A stretch of 7,139 nt of DNA, from NCBI GenBank assembly GCA_905202215.1, contig CAJKRG010000078.1, forward strand, positions 1 to 7,139, read 5' to 3'. The number at the start of each line of letters is the position of its first letter. Position 1 is the stretch's first letter. Below are positions 7,074-7,139 of the stretch, in pieces. The notes under the pieces were generated by a model. That model saw only the letters and a program-made list of their open reading frames with translations, did not search any database and was not told the DNA's origin. Origin of the DNA: an uncultured Porphyromonadaceae bacterium. Its GTDB lineage: Bacteria; Bacteroidota; Bacteroidia; Bacteroidales; Muribaculaceae. The translations under genes were made by a program, and so were the position numbers.

Positions 7074-7139
7074 TTTATATACTGCAATGATTCGGTAAAA
7101 TTAAAGGTCGTCCAGTCCGATCTAAGCGGCCAACAGAGC
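7070..7139 (-). CDS. Possible 3' end of a leftward reading frame entering from outside the window
   Basis: On the - strand, one frame is open from the window edge for 22 codons, reading (L)CWPLRSDWTTFNFTESLQYIK before TGA at 7072-7070. This stop overlaps the start of the hypothetical gene as ATGA, in the +1 frame relative to it. It could be the end of an overlapping upstream gene, the frameshifted 5' part of the same gene, or chance. Only 22 codons are visible, so coding status is unproven. Confidence 0.25.
   Translation of the reverse strand, partial: LCWPLRSDWTTFNFTESLQYIK

Noticed and set aside
7096..7103. TAATTTTA on the - strand as a -7 promoter element for the hypothetical gene
   Set aside because: It matches TAnnTTTG except for the last base, but no -33 element lies at suitable spacing (the nearest TTG is 27 nt away), and AT-rich DNA gives many such hits.

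Overview
The window looks like a chromosomal segment from a Bacteroidales gut commensal; a Muribaculaceae-like genome would fit. Three things point that way: weak or absent Shine-Dalgarno sequences with A-rich start regions, a NodT-type outer-membrane factor with a Bacteroidetes-style lipobox (LASC), and an AT-rich hypothetical gene beside GC-rich core genes. The family placement is inference from style. No marker gene is present.

Layout: (1) Positions 1-108 hold the 3' flank of an upstream gene outside the window, ending in a strong rho-independent terminator (69-104). (2) Positions 105-288 are a T-rich leader with one weak promoter candidate. (3) Positions 289-5978 are a tripartite RND efflux operon on the + strand: a periplasmic adaptor (289-1482), then a 4-nt ATGA overlap, then a 1499-residue reading frame (1479-5978). 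That frame joins a complete HAE1-type (AcrB-like) inner-membrane permease, about residues 1-1038, to a complete NodT-type outer-membrane lipoprotein, about residues 1039-1499. (4) Positions 5971-6152 are a convergent intergenic region holding a 7-bp tandem repeat and a nest of inverted repeats, followed by plain sequence. (5) Positions 6153-7073 on the - strand hold an AT-rich gene of unknown function with two YD-like motifs and no signal peptide, with a possible overlapping upstream reading frame running off the window edge.

The adaptor, permease and outer-membrane factor together should form a complete proton-driven pump spanning both membranes. Substrates cannot be read from the sequence, but the permease is of the drug/amphiphile type, not the metal type.

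The main point of interest is the permease/outer-membrane-factor junction. The fusion depends on an A8 homopolymer at 4578-4585. With one A fewer, the permease would stop in the same tcATGAaa overlap seen at the adaptor/permease junction. With one A more, it would stop at once. Only eight As give the fusion. Just after it lies a complete lipoprotein signal peptide with its own ATG, so the outer-membrane factor could be released or made separately. This could be a sequencing or slippage indel, a phase-variable switch, or a real fusion resolved by signal peptidase II.
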